DNA from: CAYXEN01 sp964464035
GTDB lineage: Bacteria > Krumholzibacteriota > Krumholzibacteriia > WVZY01
Reading direction: 5' to 3'
DNA: 64,000 bases
Assembly (NCBI GenBank): GCA_964464035.1
Contig: CAYXEN010000006.1
Coordinates: 1-64,000, forward strand
Positions 16,941 through 24,278 of this stretch are shown here, piece by piece; the first letter of the stretch is position 1, and every line of letters starts with the position of its first letter. The position numbers and the translations under genes were made by a program. Below the pieces are notes generated by a model. That model made no database searches. It saw nothing but the letters and a program-made list of their open reading frames with translations, and was not told the origin of the DNA.

Positions 16941-16991
16941 AAGGAGATATGATTCGAATGGACCTGAAGGTCGGTATCTCCTTTTATTTTT
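16941..16991 (+). promoter_or_regulatory. Terminator-like hairpin and leader ORF upstream of gdhA (candidate attenuator)
   Basis: AAGGAGATA (16941-16949) pairs perfectly with TATCTCCTT (16975-16983). An inner GACC-TGAA-GGTC hairpin lies within, and a U-rich run follows at 16982-16991: this is the form of an intrinsic terminator. No plus-strand gene precedes it that needs terminating, because the DUF2061 gene already ends at a strong terminator. The 5' arm is itself a ribosome-binding site for a tiny ORF. ATG at 16958 (or 16949) runs to TAA at 16997-16999, giving a 13-residue peptide M-D-L-K-V-G-I-S-F-Y-F-C-P. The hairpin would both stop transcription and hide the leader's ribosome-binding site. 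Confidence 0.5.
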
Positions 16992-17049
16992 GTCCCTAAC
17001 GAAATGGTATGGGCCCTTGCGAAAAGGGTGAAGGGAGGAAGGACGTACC

Positions 17050-18411
17050 ATGTCTGACTATGTCGCTGAGTTGATGGAACGCGTGAAGGCGAAGAATCCT
17101 GCTGAGCCCGAGTTTCATCAAGCGGTGCAGGAAGTTCTCGAGTCGGTGGTCCTCGTGCTCGACAAGCACCCTGAATACAGGAAGGCGAAGATTCTGGAGA
17201 GAATCATCGAACCCGAGAGAGTGATTATGTTTCGAGTGCCGTGGGAGGATGATCAGGGGAACATCCATGTCAATCGCGGTTTCAGGATCGAGATGAACAG
17301 CGCAATCGGCCCTTACAAAGGCGGCCTGCGGTTCCATCCCTCGGTGAATCTTGGAATCCTGAAGTTTCTTGCTTTCGAGCAGGTTTTCAAGAACAGCCTC
17401 ACGACTCTGCCCATGGGCGGCGGCAAGGGAGGATCGGATTTCGATCCCAAGGGGAAGAGCGACAACGAGGTGATGCGTTTCTGCCAGAGCTTCATGACCG
17501 AGCTCAGCCGTCACATCGGACCTGATACGGATGTCCCGGCCGGGGATATCGGCGTCGGCGCCAGGGAGATCGGTTTCCTGTTCGGCCAGTACAAGAGGAT
17601 CCGCAACGAGTTCACCGGCGTTCTCACCGGCAAGGGCATCAACTGGGGCGGGTCGCTCATTCGCCCCGAGGCGACCGGTTACGGCTCCGTCTATTTCGCC
17701 CAGGAAATGCTGGCGACGAGGGGAGAGAGCCTCGAGGGTAAGACTTGCCTCGTCTCGGGATCCGGAAACGTCGCCCAGTACACGACCGAGAAACTGATCC
17801 AGCTAGGCGCCAAGGTGATAACCCTGTCCGATTCGAGCGGATATGTCTACGACCCCGAGGGGATAGATTCGGACAAGCTCAAGTTCGTCATGGAACTCAA
17901 GAACGTGCGCCGCGGCCGCATAAAGGAATATGCGGACAATTTCAAGGGCGTAGAGTATACGCCGGTGGACCCCTCGCTGGATTACAACCCGTTGTGGGAC
18001 CACAAAGCGGACTGCGCGTTCCCTTCGGCCACGCAGAACGAGATCGGTCTGAAGGATGCCCAGAATCTCCTGAAGAACGGTGTCTACGTGGTCACCGAGG
18101 GCGCGAACATGCCTACGACGCTCGACGGCGTGAATCTGTTCCTCGAGGAAAAGATTCTCTACGCGCCGGGCAAGGCCGCCAACGCCGGCGGCGTTGCCGT
18201 TTCCGGGTTGGAAATGGCGCAGAACAGCATGCGCTATTCGTGGTCCAGGGAAGAGGTCGACAACAGGCTTCAGTTCATCATGAAGAGCATCCACAAGTCG
18301 TGCACTGAAGCCGCCGAGCACTACAGCACGCCCGGCAACTACGTCGACGGAGCCAACATCGCAGGCTTCATAAAAGTGGCCAACGCGATGATGGATCAAG
18401 GTACCGTATAG
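17050..18411 (+). CDS. gdhA: Glutamate dehydrogenase (hexameric, probably NADP-specific)
   Basis: Interconverts 2-oxoglutarate plus ammonia and glutamate. The 453-residue length matches the small hexameric class. Key parts are K-G-G-L-R-F-H-P near residue 91, P-M-G-G-G-K126-G-G with the catalytic lysine, the D-V-P-A-G-D-I-G-V-G substrate/cofactor segment, and the Rossmann S-G-S-G-N-V-A-Q motif near 238. The Rossmann loop lacks an obvious acidic residue at the end of strand 2 (T-L-S-D-S-S-G), the usual pattern for NADPH preference, but this is only suggestive. The ATG follows a GGGAGG-type site. The gene stands alone between the leader hairpin and a strong terminator. Confidence 0.95.
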   Translation: MSDYVAELMERVKAKNPAEPEFHQAVQEVLESVVLVLDKHPEYRKAKILERIIEPERVIMFRVPWEDDQGNIHVNRGFRIEMNSAIGPYKGGLRFHPSVNLGILKFLAFEQVFKNSLTTLPMGGGKGGSDFDPKGKSDNEVMRFCQSFMTELSRHIGPDTDVPAGDIGVGAREIGFLFGQYKRIRNEFTGVLTGKGINWGGSLIRPEATGYGSVYFAQEMLATRGESLEGKTCLVSGSGNVAQYTTEKLIQLGAKVITLSDSSGYVYDPEGIDSDKLKFVMELKNVRRGRIKEYADNFKGVEYTPVDPSLDYNPLWDHKADCAFPSATQNEIGLKDAQNLLKNGVYVVTEGANMPTTLDGVNLFLEEKILYAPGKAANAGGVAVSGLEMAQNSMRYSWSREEVDNRLQFIMKSIHKSCTEAAEHYSTPGNYVDGANIAGFIKVANAMMDQGTV

Positions 18412-18443
18412 CACGTGCGGAAGCAGTATCCAGGCACGATTCG

Positions 18444-18480
18444 ATAAAACGGAGTGGACTGGTTTCCACTCCGTTTTATA
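18444..18480 (+). terminator. Intrinsic terminator after gdhA
   Basis: A perfect 15-bp stem (18444-18458 with 18465-18479) closes a 6-base loop, with the 3' arm ending in TTTTAT. This is a strong rho-independent terminator. Confidence 0.9.
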
Positions 18481-18580
18481 TTATGGTGGGGGCCGGCCGG
18501 CGTCTCCGCGGGCACCATGGCCGGTCGGCCGAACGAAGCGACACACCGGTCGCAGTTGCCCCTCTTGCTTGGGAGCGGAT

Positions 18581-21500
18581 TTGAAGCTTTTCGACAAGGA
18601 AGAATTCGAGCTTGGCTACGGAAGCCGTTTCCAGCGTTTCCAGGACTTGATGCGCTACCGCGTCCGCGAGATACTCCTCGTCTCCAGCCTCTATGACTCC
18701 TTCATCCTTTCCGAGGACGGGCGCCTCTACGAGGAACTCCTCACGGAATACATCGGATTGAATCTCACCCACATGCCGGGAATAACGCGGGTTTCGAGCG
18801 GGCATGACGCCATCGAAATGGTGAAGGACCTGAAGCGTTTCGATCTCATCATCACTACGAGGCGTCTCGAAGACATGCACGCGGTGGCTTTCGCCGAAGG
18901 CTTGAGGCGGGAAAAGATAGACATCCCGCTGGTGCTGCTCACGTACGACAACCGAGAACTCCAGGAGCTGATGGAGCATCACGACCTCTCGCGATTCGAG
19001 AGGGTGTTCATGTGGCAGGGGGACTTCCGGATACTTCTTTCCATAATCAAGTACATCGAGGACAAGATGAACGTCGACTACGACACCCATCTCGTCGGCG
19101 TGCAGTCGATCATCCTCATCGAGGACAATGTCCGCTTCTATTCTTCGTACCTCCCCATGATCTATACCGAGGTGATGAAGCACACCCAGCGCCTCATATC
19201 GGAAGGCGTGAACCCGGCCCACAAGCTCCTTCGGCAGAGAGCGCGGCCGAAGATCCTCCTCAGTGACAATTACGAGGAAGCTTGGAATTACTTCCAGAGG
19301 TATCACGACAATGTCCTGGGCGTCATATCCGATATCCAGTTCCCCCGCGGGGGGGTATCGGATCCCGAAGCGGGCTTCGAGTTCGCCAAGAGCGTGAAAG
19401 CCATGCATCCGGACATACCCGTGCTCCTCCAGTCACGGGACATCAAGAACAAGGAAAGGGCGGAGGCGACGGGAGCTTCTTTCCTGCTCAAGAATTCGCC
19501 GATGCTGCTGCACGAGTTGCAGCGGTTCATGAAGGAGAACTTCAGCTTCGGAGACTTCATCTTCAGGCTTCCGGACGGGACGGAAGTCGGCAGGGCCAAG
19601 GACCTCAAGAGCCTGGAGGAACAGCTTCACAGAGTTCCCGTGGAAAGCCTCATCTACCACGGTGAGCGGAACCATTTCTCGAACTGGCTCAAGGCGAGGA
19701 CCGAGTTCTGGCTCGCCCACAAGCTAAGGCCGCGCAAGGTGAGCGACTACGCCTCCGGGGAAGAATTGAGGAATGAACTCATAAACAGCCTGCACGATCT
19801 CCGCGTCGAACAACACCGGGGAATAGTGATGGACTACGACCCGAAGACGATGGAAGAAGCCACCAGCGTCGTGCGTATCGGGGGTGGATCCCTGGGCGGC
19901 AAGGGAAGGGGAGTAGCTTTCTGCAGCACGTTGATAAACACTTACAGGATCCAGAACGAATTCCCCGGGGTCAAGATATCGGTGCCCTCTTCCATAATAT
20001 TGAGCACGGACGTGTTTCATCGCTTCCTCGACGAAAACAAGCTCCATGATTTCGCGATAAGGACCGACGACGACGAGGAGATAACGCGCAGGTTCGTCGA
20101 GGCGGAATTGCCGCACGAGGTAGTGCGCTCCCTGAAGCGCTTCATCAAATCGTTCCGCTTTCCTCTTTCCGTGCGTTCGTCCAGCCTTCTCGAGGACTCC
20201 CAGTTCATCCCATTCGCGGGCGTATACAAGACCTTCATGATCCCCAACAATCACAAGGACTACAAGGTGAGGCTCGAGCAACTCCTGAGCGCCGTGAAGA
20301 GGGTCTATGCCTCGACTTTCTTCAAACACGCCAAGACCTATTTCAAACCCACCCCGTATCGTCTCGAGGAGGAGATGATGGCGGTGATGGTTCAGAAGCT
20401 CGTCGGCGTGAGGCACGGTTCTCGATTCTATCCGGATTTTTCCGGGGTGGCGAGATCGCACAATTTCTACCCCATGCCGCCGATGAAGGCCGCCGACGGG
20501 ATCGCGTCAGTCGCCCTCGGCCTGGGCAAGACGGTGGTGGAAGGCGGTCGGACCCTAAGGTTCTGCCCCAGGTATCCCAAGCACGTGCATCAGCTCTCCA
20601 CGGTGGAGTTCGCGCTCGGATACTCGCAGATGGATTTCTGGGCGTTGGAACTTCCCCCCGAGGACGCCGCCTTCGATCCTTGCGAGGAATTCGAGCTGGC
20701 TAAATTCGGCCTGGACGTGGCCGAGAAAGACGGCGTGCTCGCCGCGCTGGGCTCGACATACAGCAGGGAGAATCACGCGATATACGACGGGATCTCCAGG
20801 AACGGCGTGAGAATAGTGAGCTTCGCACCGATCCTAAAGGGAGACCTCTTCCCTCTCGCAAGGATTCTGGAGCTGCTTCTCGCCCTGGGCCAGAAAGGAA
20901 TGAATACGCCGGTGGAGATAGAATTCGCCGTGAACCTCACTGTTCCGCCCGGGGAACCCAAAGAGTTTCACCTATTGCAGATGCGCCCGATGGTGATCAA
21001 CGACGAAGTGGAGAAGATCGAGATCGAAGAATCCTTGTCGGGCGAGATAATATGCCGCAGCTCATGCGTCCTGGGCAACGGCGTGGTCGACGACATAAGG
21101 GACATAGTGATGGTTCATCCCGGGCGGTTCAAGCGCTCCGAGAGCCCCATCGCCGCCAAGGAGGTGGGTTTCTTCAACCACAAGCTCGCCGGCGAGGGCA
21201 GACCGTACCTGCTCATCGGGGTGGGGAGATGGGGGTCGGCGGATCCCTGGCTCGGCATACCCGTGACCTGGGACGACATATGGGGAGCGCGCGTCATCGT
21301 CGAATGCGGCATGAAGGACCTCAAGGTGACGCCTTCCCAGGGGGCGCATTTCTTCCAGAACATCACCGCGGCCAGAATCGGGTATTTCACCATCGATTCG
21401 GAAGACAAGGACAGTTACGTCAACTGGAGTTGGCTGGCTTCGCATGGATTGGTCGAAGAGAAGAAGTTCACCTGCCATATCAGCCTCGAGGATCCCTTGG

Positions 21501-21592
21501 TCGTCGTGATGAACGGGCACGACGGCGAGGGCGTGATCTATCTACCGGCGGGCGGCAGGGCGTCGCGATTCAATCCGAGCCAGTCGTCGTGA
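18581..21592 (+). CDS. Receiver-domain/PEP-pyruvate-binding (PPDK N-terminal-like) fusion protein
   Basis: A 1003-residue soluble protein. Residues about 25-165 resemble a degenerate receiver domain with no acceptor aspartate. A second receiver domain at about 175-335 keeps acidic E181/D182, acceptor-like D251 (I-S-D-I-Q) and a lysine in F-L-L-K-N. Residues about 400-805 form an ATP-grasp-like PEP/pyruvate-binding domain: G-G-S-L-G-G-K441, L-S-V-R532-S-S-S-L-L-E-D-S, F-A-G-V-Y, and the closing L-L-Q800-M-R-P. A C-terminal domain of about 200 residues follows that I cannot name. The phosphohistidine and barrel domains of PEP synthase are absent. I chose TTG at 18581 because GGGAG lies five bases upstream; an in-frame TTG at 18569 lacks one. 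Confidence 0.8.
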   Translation: MKLFDKEEFELGYGSRFQRFQDLMRYRVREILLVSSLYDSFILSEDGRLYEELLTEYIGLNLTHMPGITRVSSGHDAIEMVKDLKRFDLIITTRRLEDMHAVAFAEGLRREKIDIPLVLLTYDNRELQELMEHHDLSRFERVFMWQGDFRILLSIIKYIEDKMNVDYDTHLVGVQSIILIEDNVRFYSSYLPMIYTEVMKHTQRLISEGVNPAHKLLRQRARPKILLSDNYEEAWNYFQRYHDNVLGVISDIQFPRGGVSDPEAGFEFAKSVKAMHPDIPVLLQSRDIKNKERAEATGASFLLKNSPMLLHELQRFMKENFSFGDFIFRLPDGTEVGRAKDLKSLEEQLHRVPVESLIYHGERNHFSNWLKARTEFWLAHKLRPRKVSDYASGEELRNELINSLHDLRVEQHRGIVMDYDPKTMEEATSVVRIGGGSLGGKGRGVAFCSTLINTYRIQNEFPGVKISVPSSIILSTDVFHRFLDENKLHDFAIRTDDDEEITRRFVEAELPHEVVRSLKRFIKSFRFPLSVRSSSLLEDSQFIPFAGVYKTFMIPNNHKDYKVRLEQLLSAVKRVYASTFFKHAKTYFKPTPYRLEEEMMAVMVQKLVGVRHGSRFYPDFSGVARSHNFYPMPPMKAADGIASVALGLGKTVVEGGRTLRFCPRYPKHVHQLSTVEFALGYSQMDFWALELPPEDAAFDPCEEFELAKFGLDVAEKDGVLAALGSTYSRENHAIYDGISRNGVRIVSFAPILKGDLFPLARILELLLALGQKGMNTPVEIEFAVNLTVPPGEPKEFHLLQMRPMVINDEVEKIEIEESLSGEIICRSSCVLGNGVVDDIRDIVMVHPGRFKRSESPIAAKEVGFFNHKLAGEGRPYLLIGVGRWGSADPWLGIPVTWDDIWGARVIVECGMKDLKVTPSQGAHFFQNITAARIGYFTIDSEDKDSYVNWSWLASHGLVEEKKFTCHISLEDPLVVVMNGHDGEGVIYLPAGGRASRFNPSQSS

Positions 21593-21632
21593 CCGGCTGC
21601 CTGATCCTTTGACGCGCGTTCACCCCCCGCGG

Positions 21633-21661
21633 TTGACTCCATCGATCATCGAGTATAGAAT
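21633..21661 (+). promoter_or_regulatory. Promoter for the thiolase gene
   Basis: TTGACT (21633-21638) and TAGAAT (21656-21661) are separated by exactly 17 bases. The leader to the ATG at 21714 is about 45 bases. Confidence 0.6.
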
Positions 21662-21713
21662 GAAGCGCTGTAAGGCGAGACGACGTGGTGCATCCTATTT
21701 CGGAGGTGGAAAA

Positions 21714-22910
21714 ATGCAATTCGAGAAAGTTTTCATTCCTTACGGTGGTTACTGGAGTACCCCTTTCAGCAAGTGGCAGATGTCGCTTCAGAGTCTTCAC
21801 CCTCTGGAATTGGCGGGAGCGGTGGGAAAGGAGACGCTTGCAGCCAAGAAGATAGATCCCTCGATCTTCGATGAATTCATCCTGGGCTGGACGATTACAT
21901 CCAAGCATGCTCTCTACGGCGGCCCGTGGGTCGCCGCCATGTGCGGCCTGGAGAAAGTCACCGGCCCGATGATCTCCCAGGCGTGTGCGACCGGCGCCAG
22001 GTGCATAAACACGGCCGCCATGACGATCGAGAGCGGATCGCGCAGCGCGATATTGAACGTGACGGCGGACAAGTGCTCCAACGGCCCTCACATCGTCTAT
22101 CCCAATCCCGCCGGGCCCGGGGGGCTGTGCAACTCGGAGAACAGTGTCTGGGACAACTTCGGTTTCGATCCCTGGGCCAAGGGCAAGGGCGGCATGATCG
22201 GAACGGCGGAGAACGTCGCCAAGGAAGCGGGCATAACCAGGGAAGAATCGGATGAGTGCGCGCTCGTCCGCTACGAGCAATACCAGGATGCCTTGAAGGA
22301 CGATCGTGCTTTCCAGAAACGCTACATGGTCCCGGTCACTTTGAACCCCAGGAAGGGAACGAAGCTGGAGGCCGACGAAGGGGTCTTCCCGACGACGCGC
22401 GAGGGATTGGCGAAGCTCAAGCCGGTGATGCCGGACGGAGTAGTGACCTTCGGTGCGCAGACATATCCGGCGGACGGCAATTGCGGCATCATCATCGCCG
22501 CGAAGGAAAAAGCGGCGGAGCTTTCGACCGACAAGAACGTAGTCGTAAGAGTTTGCTCGTACGGCGAGTACCGCGAAAGACCCAGTTACATGGCTGCCGC
22601 GGTCGTTCCCGCGGCGAGACAAGCGCTCGAGCGCGCCGGGATCGGGATCGGTGACTGCAAGGCGATAAAGACGCACAATCCCTTCTCCGTGAACGACGTC
22701 TTCATGGCCAAGAAGATGGAGATAAAGATCGAGGACTTCAACAACTTCGGCAGTCCTCTCGTCTTCGGGCATCCCCAGGGGCCGACGGGAACGCGCTGCG
22801 TGATCGAGTTGATCGAGGAACTGGTCTTGAAGGGAGGCGGCTTCGGCCTGTTCGTGGGGTGCGCGGCGGGCGACTCGGCGGCGGCGGTCGTGGTGAAAGT
22901 GGAGTGCTAG
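21714..22910 (+). CDS. Thiolase-family acyl-CoA acetyltransferase
   Basis: A 398-residue thiolase-fold enzyme that would condense or cleave acyl-CoA thioesters. The nucleophilic cysteine is C91 in S-Q-A-C-A-T-G-A. The histidine of the usual N-E-A-F region is replaced by a K-T-H-N-P-F segment near 318, the G-H-P-Q-G-P-T-G motif near 345 corresponds to the family's G-H-P-x-G-x-[ST]-G, and a C-terminal cysteine is in V-G-C-A-A-G-D instead of the usual C-x-G-x-G. These changes put it in a divergent thiolase subgroup, so substrate and direction are uncertain. The ATG has a clear GGAGGTG site; upstream in-frame starts overlap the promoter. Confidence 0.85.
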   Translation: MQFEKVFIPYGGYWSTPFSKWQMSLQSLHPLELAGAVGKETLAAKKIDPSIFDEFILGWTITSKHALYGGPWVAAMCGLEKVTGPMISQACATGARCINTAAMTIESGSRSAILNVTADKCSNGPHIVYPNPAGPGGLCNSENSVWDNFGFDPWAKGKGGMIGTAENVAKEAGITREESDECALVRYEQYQDALKDDRAFQKRYMVPVTLNPRKGTKLEADEGVFPTTREGLAKLKPVMPDGVVTFGAQTYPADGNCGIIIAAKEKAAELSTDKNVVVRVCSYGEYRERPSYMAAAVVPAARQALERAGIGIGDCKAIKTHNPFSVNDVFMAKKMEIKIEDFNNFGSPLVFGHPQGPTGTRCVIELIEELVLKGGGFGLFVGCAAGDSAAAVVVKVEC

Positions 22911-23034
22911 GCGGCTGGCTGGATCATCGGGGGAGAGGCGCCGGGATAAGCCGGTCGGAACTCGATAGCGCGCGAGAAGGCCGGCCGGAACTTGACCGCG
23001 CGTGAGGCAGCGTTGCGGGGGTCGAGCCTGCATC

Positions 23035-23850
23035 ATGACGAGACACGACGACAATGGACTCGTTTATTACACCTTCGGGCTTCTCGATCGATGCGGGGGT
23101 ATCCGCCACGGGGCTTCGACCCGCCTCGGCGGGGTGAGCGAGGGTTGTTACCGAGCGTTGAACCTCGGCCTCCACGTCGGTGACGACGCGAAGAACGTCG
23201 TCGAGAACCGCAAGCGGTTCCTGGGCGCGCTCGGCATGGATGCGGCCCGGCTGGTCACGGCCAGGCAGGTGCACGGGACCCGCGTGACGGTGGTCGGCGA
23301 TGAAGACAGTGGCCGCGGAGCGTTCGAACACGACACTGCCGTACCCGGCACGGATGCCCTCGTTACTTCCTCCCTGGACTTGCCGGTGATGATTCTCGTC
23401 GCCGATTGCGTTCCGATTCTCTTGTATGATCCGGCAAAGAAGGTGGCGGGGCTCGCTCACGGAAGCTGGCGCGGCACCATGAACGGGATAGGTGGTGCGA
23501 CCGTCGCGGTGATGAGGGATCAATTCGGTTCGGATCCGGCCGACATGATCGCGTGCCTGGGCCCGTCGATCGGTCCCTGCTGCTACGAGGTCGGCGGGGA
23601 CGTCTTCGAACTCTTCAGTGCAGTCCGAGCACGGGTTGTGGATGAGATTTTCAAGAAGCAAGAGAACGGCAAAGTGAAGCTCGATCTCTGGGAAGCCAAC
23701 AGGCTGGAACTCATCGAGGCGGGCGTCGAACCCGGGAACATCGAGATCGCCGGTATTTGCACGTCTTGCAAGAAAGATCTCTTCTACTCGTACCGGGCCG
23801 AGCAGGGGCTGACAGGGCGCCTGGGCGTCGCCGTGATGCTCGCCCGATGA
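23035..23850 (+). CDS. pgeF: Peptidoglycan editing factor PgeF (YfiH/DUF152 family)
   Basis: A 271-residue copper/zinc-binding-fold protein of the YfiH family. Members remove misincorporated amino acids from the peptidoglycan precursor UDP-MurNAc-L-Ser and were earlier called multicopper polyphenol oxidoreductases. Visible motifs are T-R-L-G-G-V-S, R-Q-V-H-G, T-D-A-L-V-T, V-A-D-C-V-P-I, A-H-G-S-W-R-G and L-G-P-S-I-G-P-C-C-Y-E-V, which contain the conserved His and Cys metal ligands. The C-terminus has the C-T-x-C-x-K-D-L-F-Y-S-Y-R motif. The start is the ATG at 23035; an in-frame GTG at 23002 is possible. It follows the thiolase after 124 bases with no feature I can name between them. Confidence 0.9.
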   Translation: MTRHDDNGLVYYTFGLLDRCGGIRHGASTRLGGVSEGCYRALNLGLHVGDDAKNVVENRKRFLGALGMDAARLVTARQVHGTRVTVVGDEDSGRGAFEHDTAVPGTDALVTSSLDLPVMILVADCVPILLYDPAKKVAGLAHGSWRGTMNGIGGATVAVMRDQFGSDPADMIACLGPSIGPCCYEVGGDVFELFSAVRARVVDEIFKKQENGKVKLDLWEANRLELIEAGVEPGNIEIAGICTSCKKDLFYSYRAEQGLTGRLGVAVMLAR

Positions 23851-23875
23851 AATCCCCCGGACGAAGAGGTGAAGA

Positions 23876-24238
23876 ATGTTCATTCGCGATCTATCCAAGT
23901 GCAAAGAGATAAAGGCCGGAGACGATACCAGGCTCAGGGAGCTTTTCAATCCGCTCAAGGACCAGCTCGATCTTCGCTACAGTCTGGCGGTGGCCGGGGT
24001 GGCTCCCGGTGAGACGACGCGCTTGCACAAGCTCGCAAGTTCCGAGGTCTATTATATGATCCGGGGGGAGGGATGCATGCGCGTTGGTGATGAAAAGTGC
24101 GATGTCCGCGAAGGACAAGCCGTCTATATTCCACCGGGATTTCCCCAACAGATAACCAATACGGGCGACGAGGAACTCGTCTTCCTGTGCATAGTGGATC
24201 CGGCCTGGAAAGAAGAAGACGAAGAGATAATAGGCTGA
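23876..24238 (+). CDS. Cupin-domain protein with an incomplete metal site
   Basis: A 120-residue single-domain cupin. Motif 1 is G-E-T-T-R-L-H with the usual E eight residues after the His, but the second histidine of the H-x-H pair is absent. Motif 2 is P-P-G-F-P-Q-Q-I-T-N, in which glutamine replaces the metal-binding histidine. It therefore keeps the beta-barrel but only part of the metal site, and may bind a small ligand instead of acting as an oxygenase. GAAGAGGTGAAG precedes the ATG, 25 bases after pgeF, so the two are probably cotranscribed. Confidence 0.82.
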   Translation: MFIRDLSKCKEIKAGDDTRLRELFNPLKDQLDLRYSLAVAGVAPGETTRLHKLASSEVYYMIRGEGCMRVGDEKCDVREGQAVYIPPGFPQQITNTGDEELVFLCIVDPAWKEEDEEIIG

Positions 24239-24243
24239 GCTCG

Positions 24244-24265
24244 GCGGGAAGACGCGATTTCCCGC
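24244..24265. terminator. Short hairpin between converging genes
   Basis: GCGGGAA (24244-24250) pairs with TTCCCGC (24259-24265) across an 8-base loop, between the cupin gene and the converging gamma-glutamyltransferase gene. There is only a weak T-run afterward, so termination efficiency is uncertain. Confidence 0.4.
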
Positions 24266-24278
24266 TGGGTTTGGATAT

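Larger units (their letters stand above)
16676..17049. other. 374 bp intergenic region with a foldable element, a promoter and a terminator-like leader
   Basis: The left part (16739-16878) can fold into nested stems. Outer GGCGTCC (16743-16749) pairs with GGACGCC (16862-16868), and CCGGGGC (16739-16745) with GCCCCGG (16872-16878) as an alternative. An inner stem of about 12 bp with one bulge joins 16758-16771 to 16826-16838 around a 54-base loop. The right part holds a promoter and the gdhA leader, described separately. Either strand could carry the folded element: on the minus strand it would be the 5' leader of the GT-C gene. Confidence 0.5.

Noticed and set aside
21570..23054. A 494-codon open frame on the minus strand across the thiolase gene
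   Set aside because: It is a mirror of the thiolase frame, with low-complexity composition and no recognisable motif.
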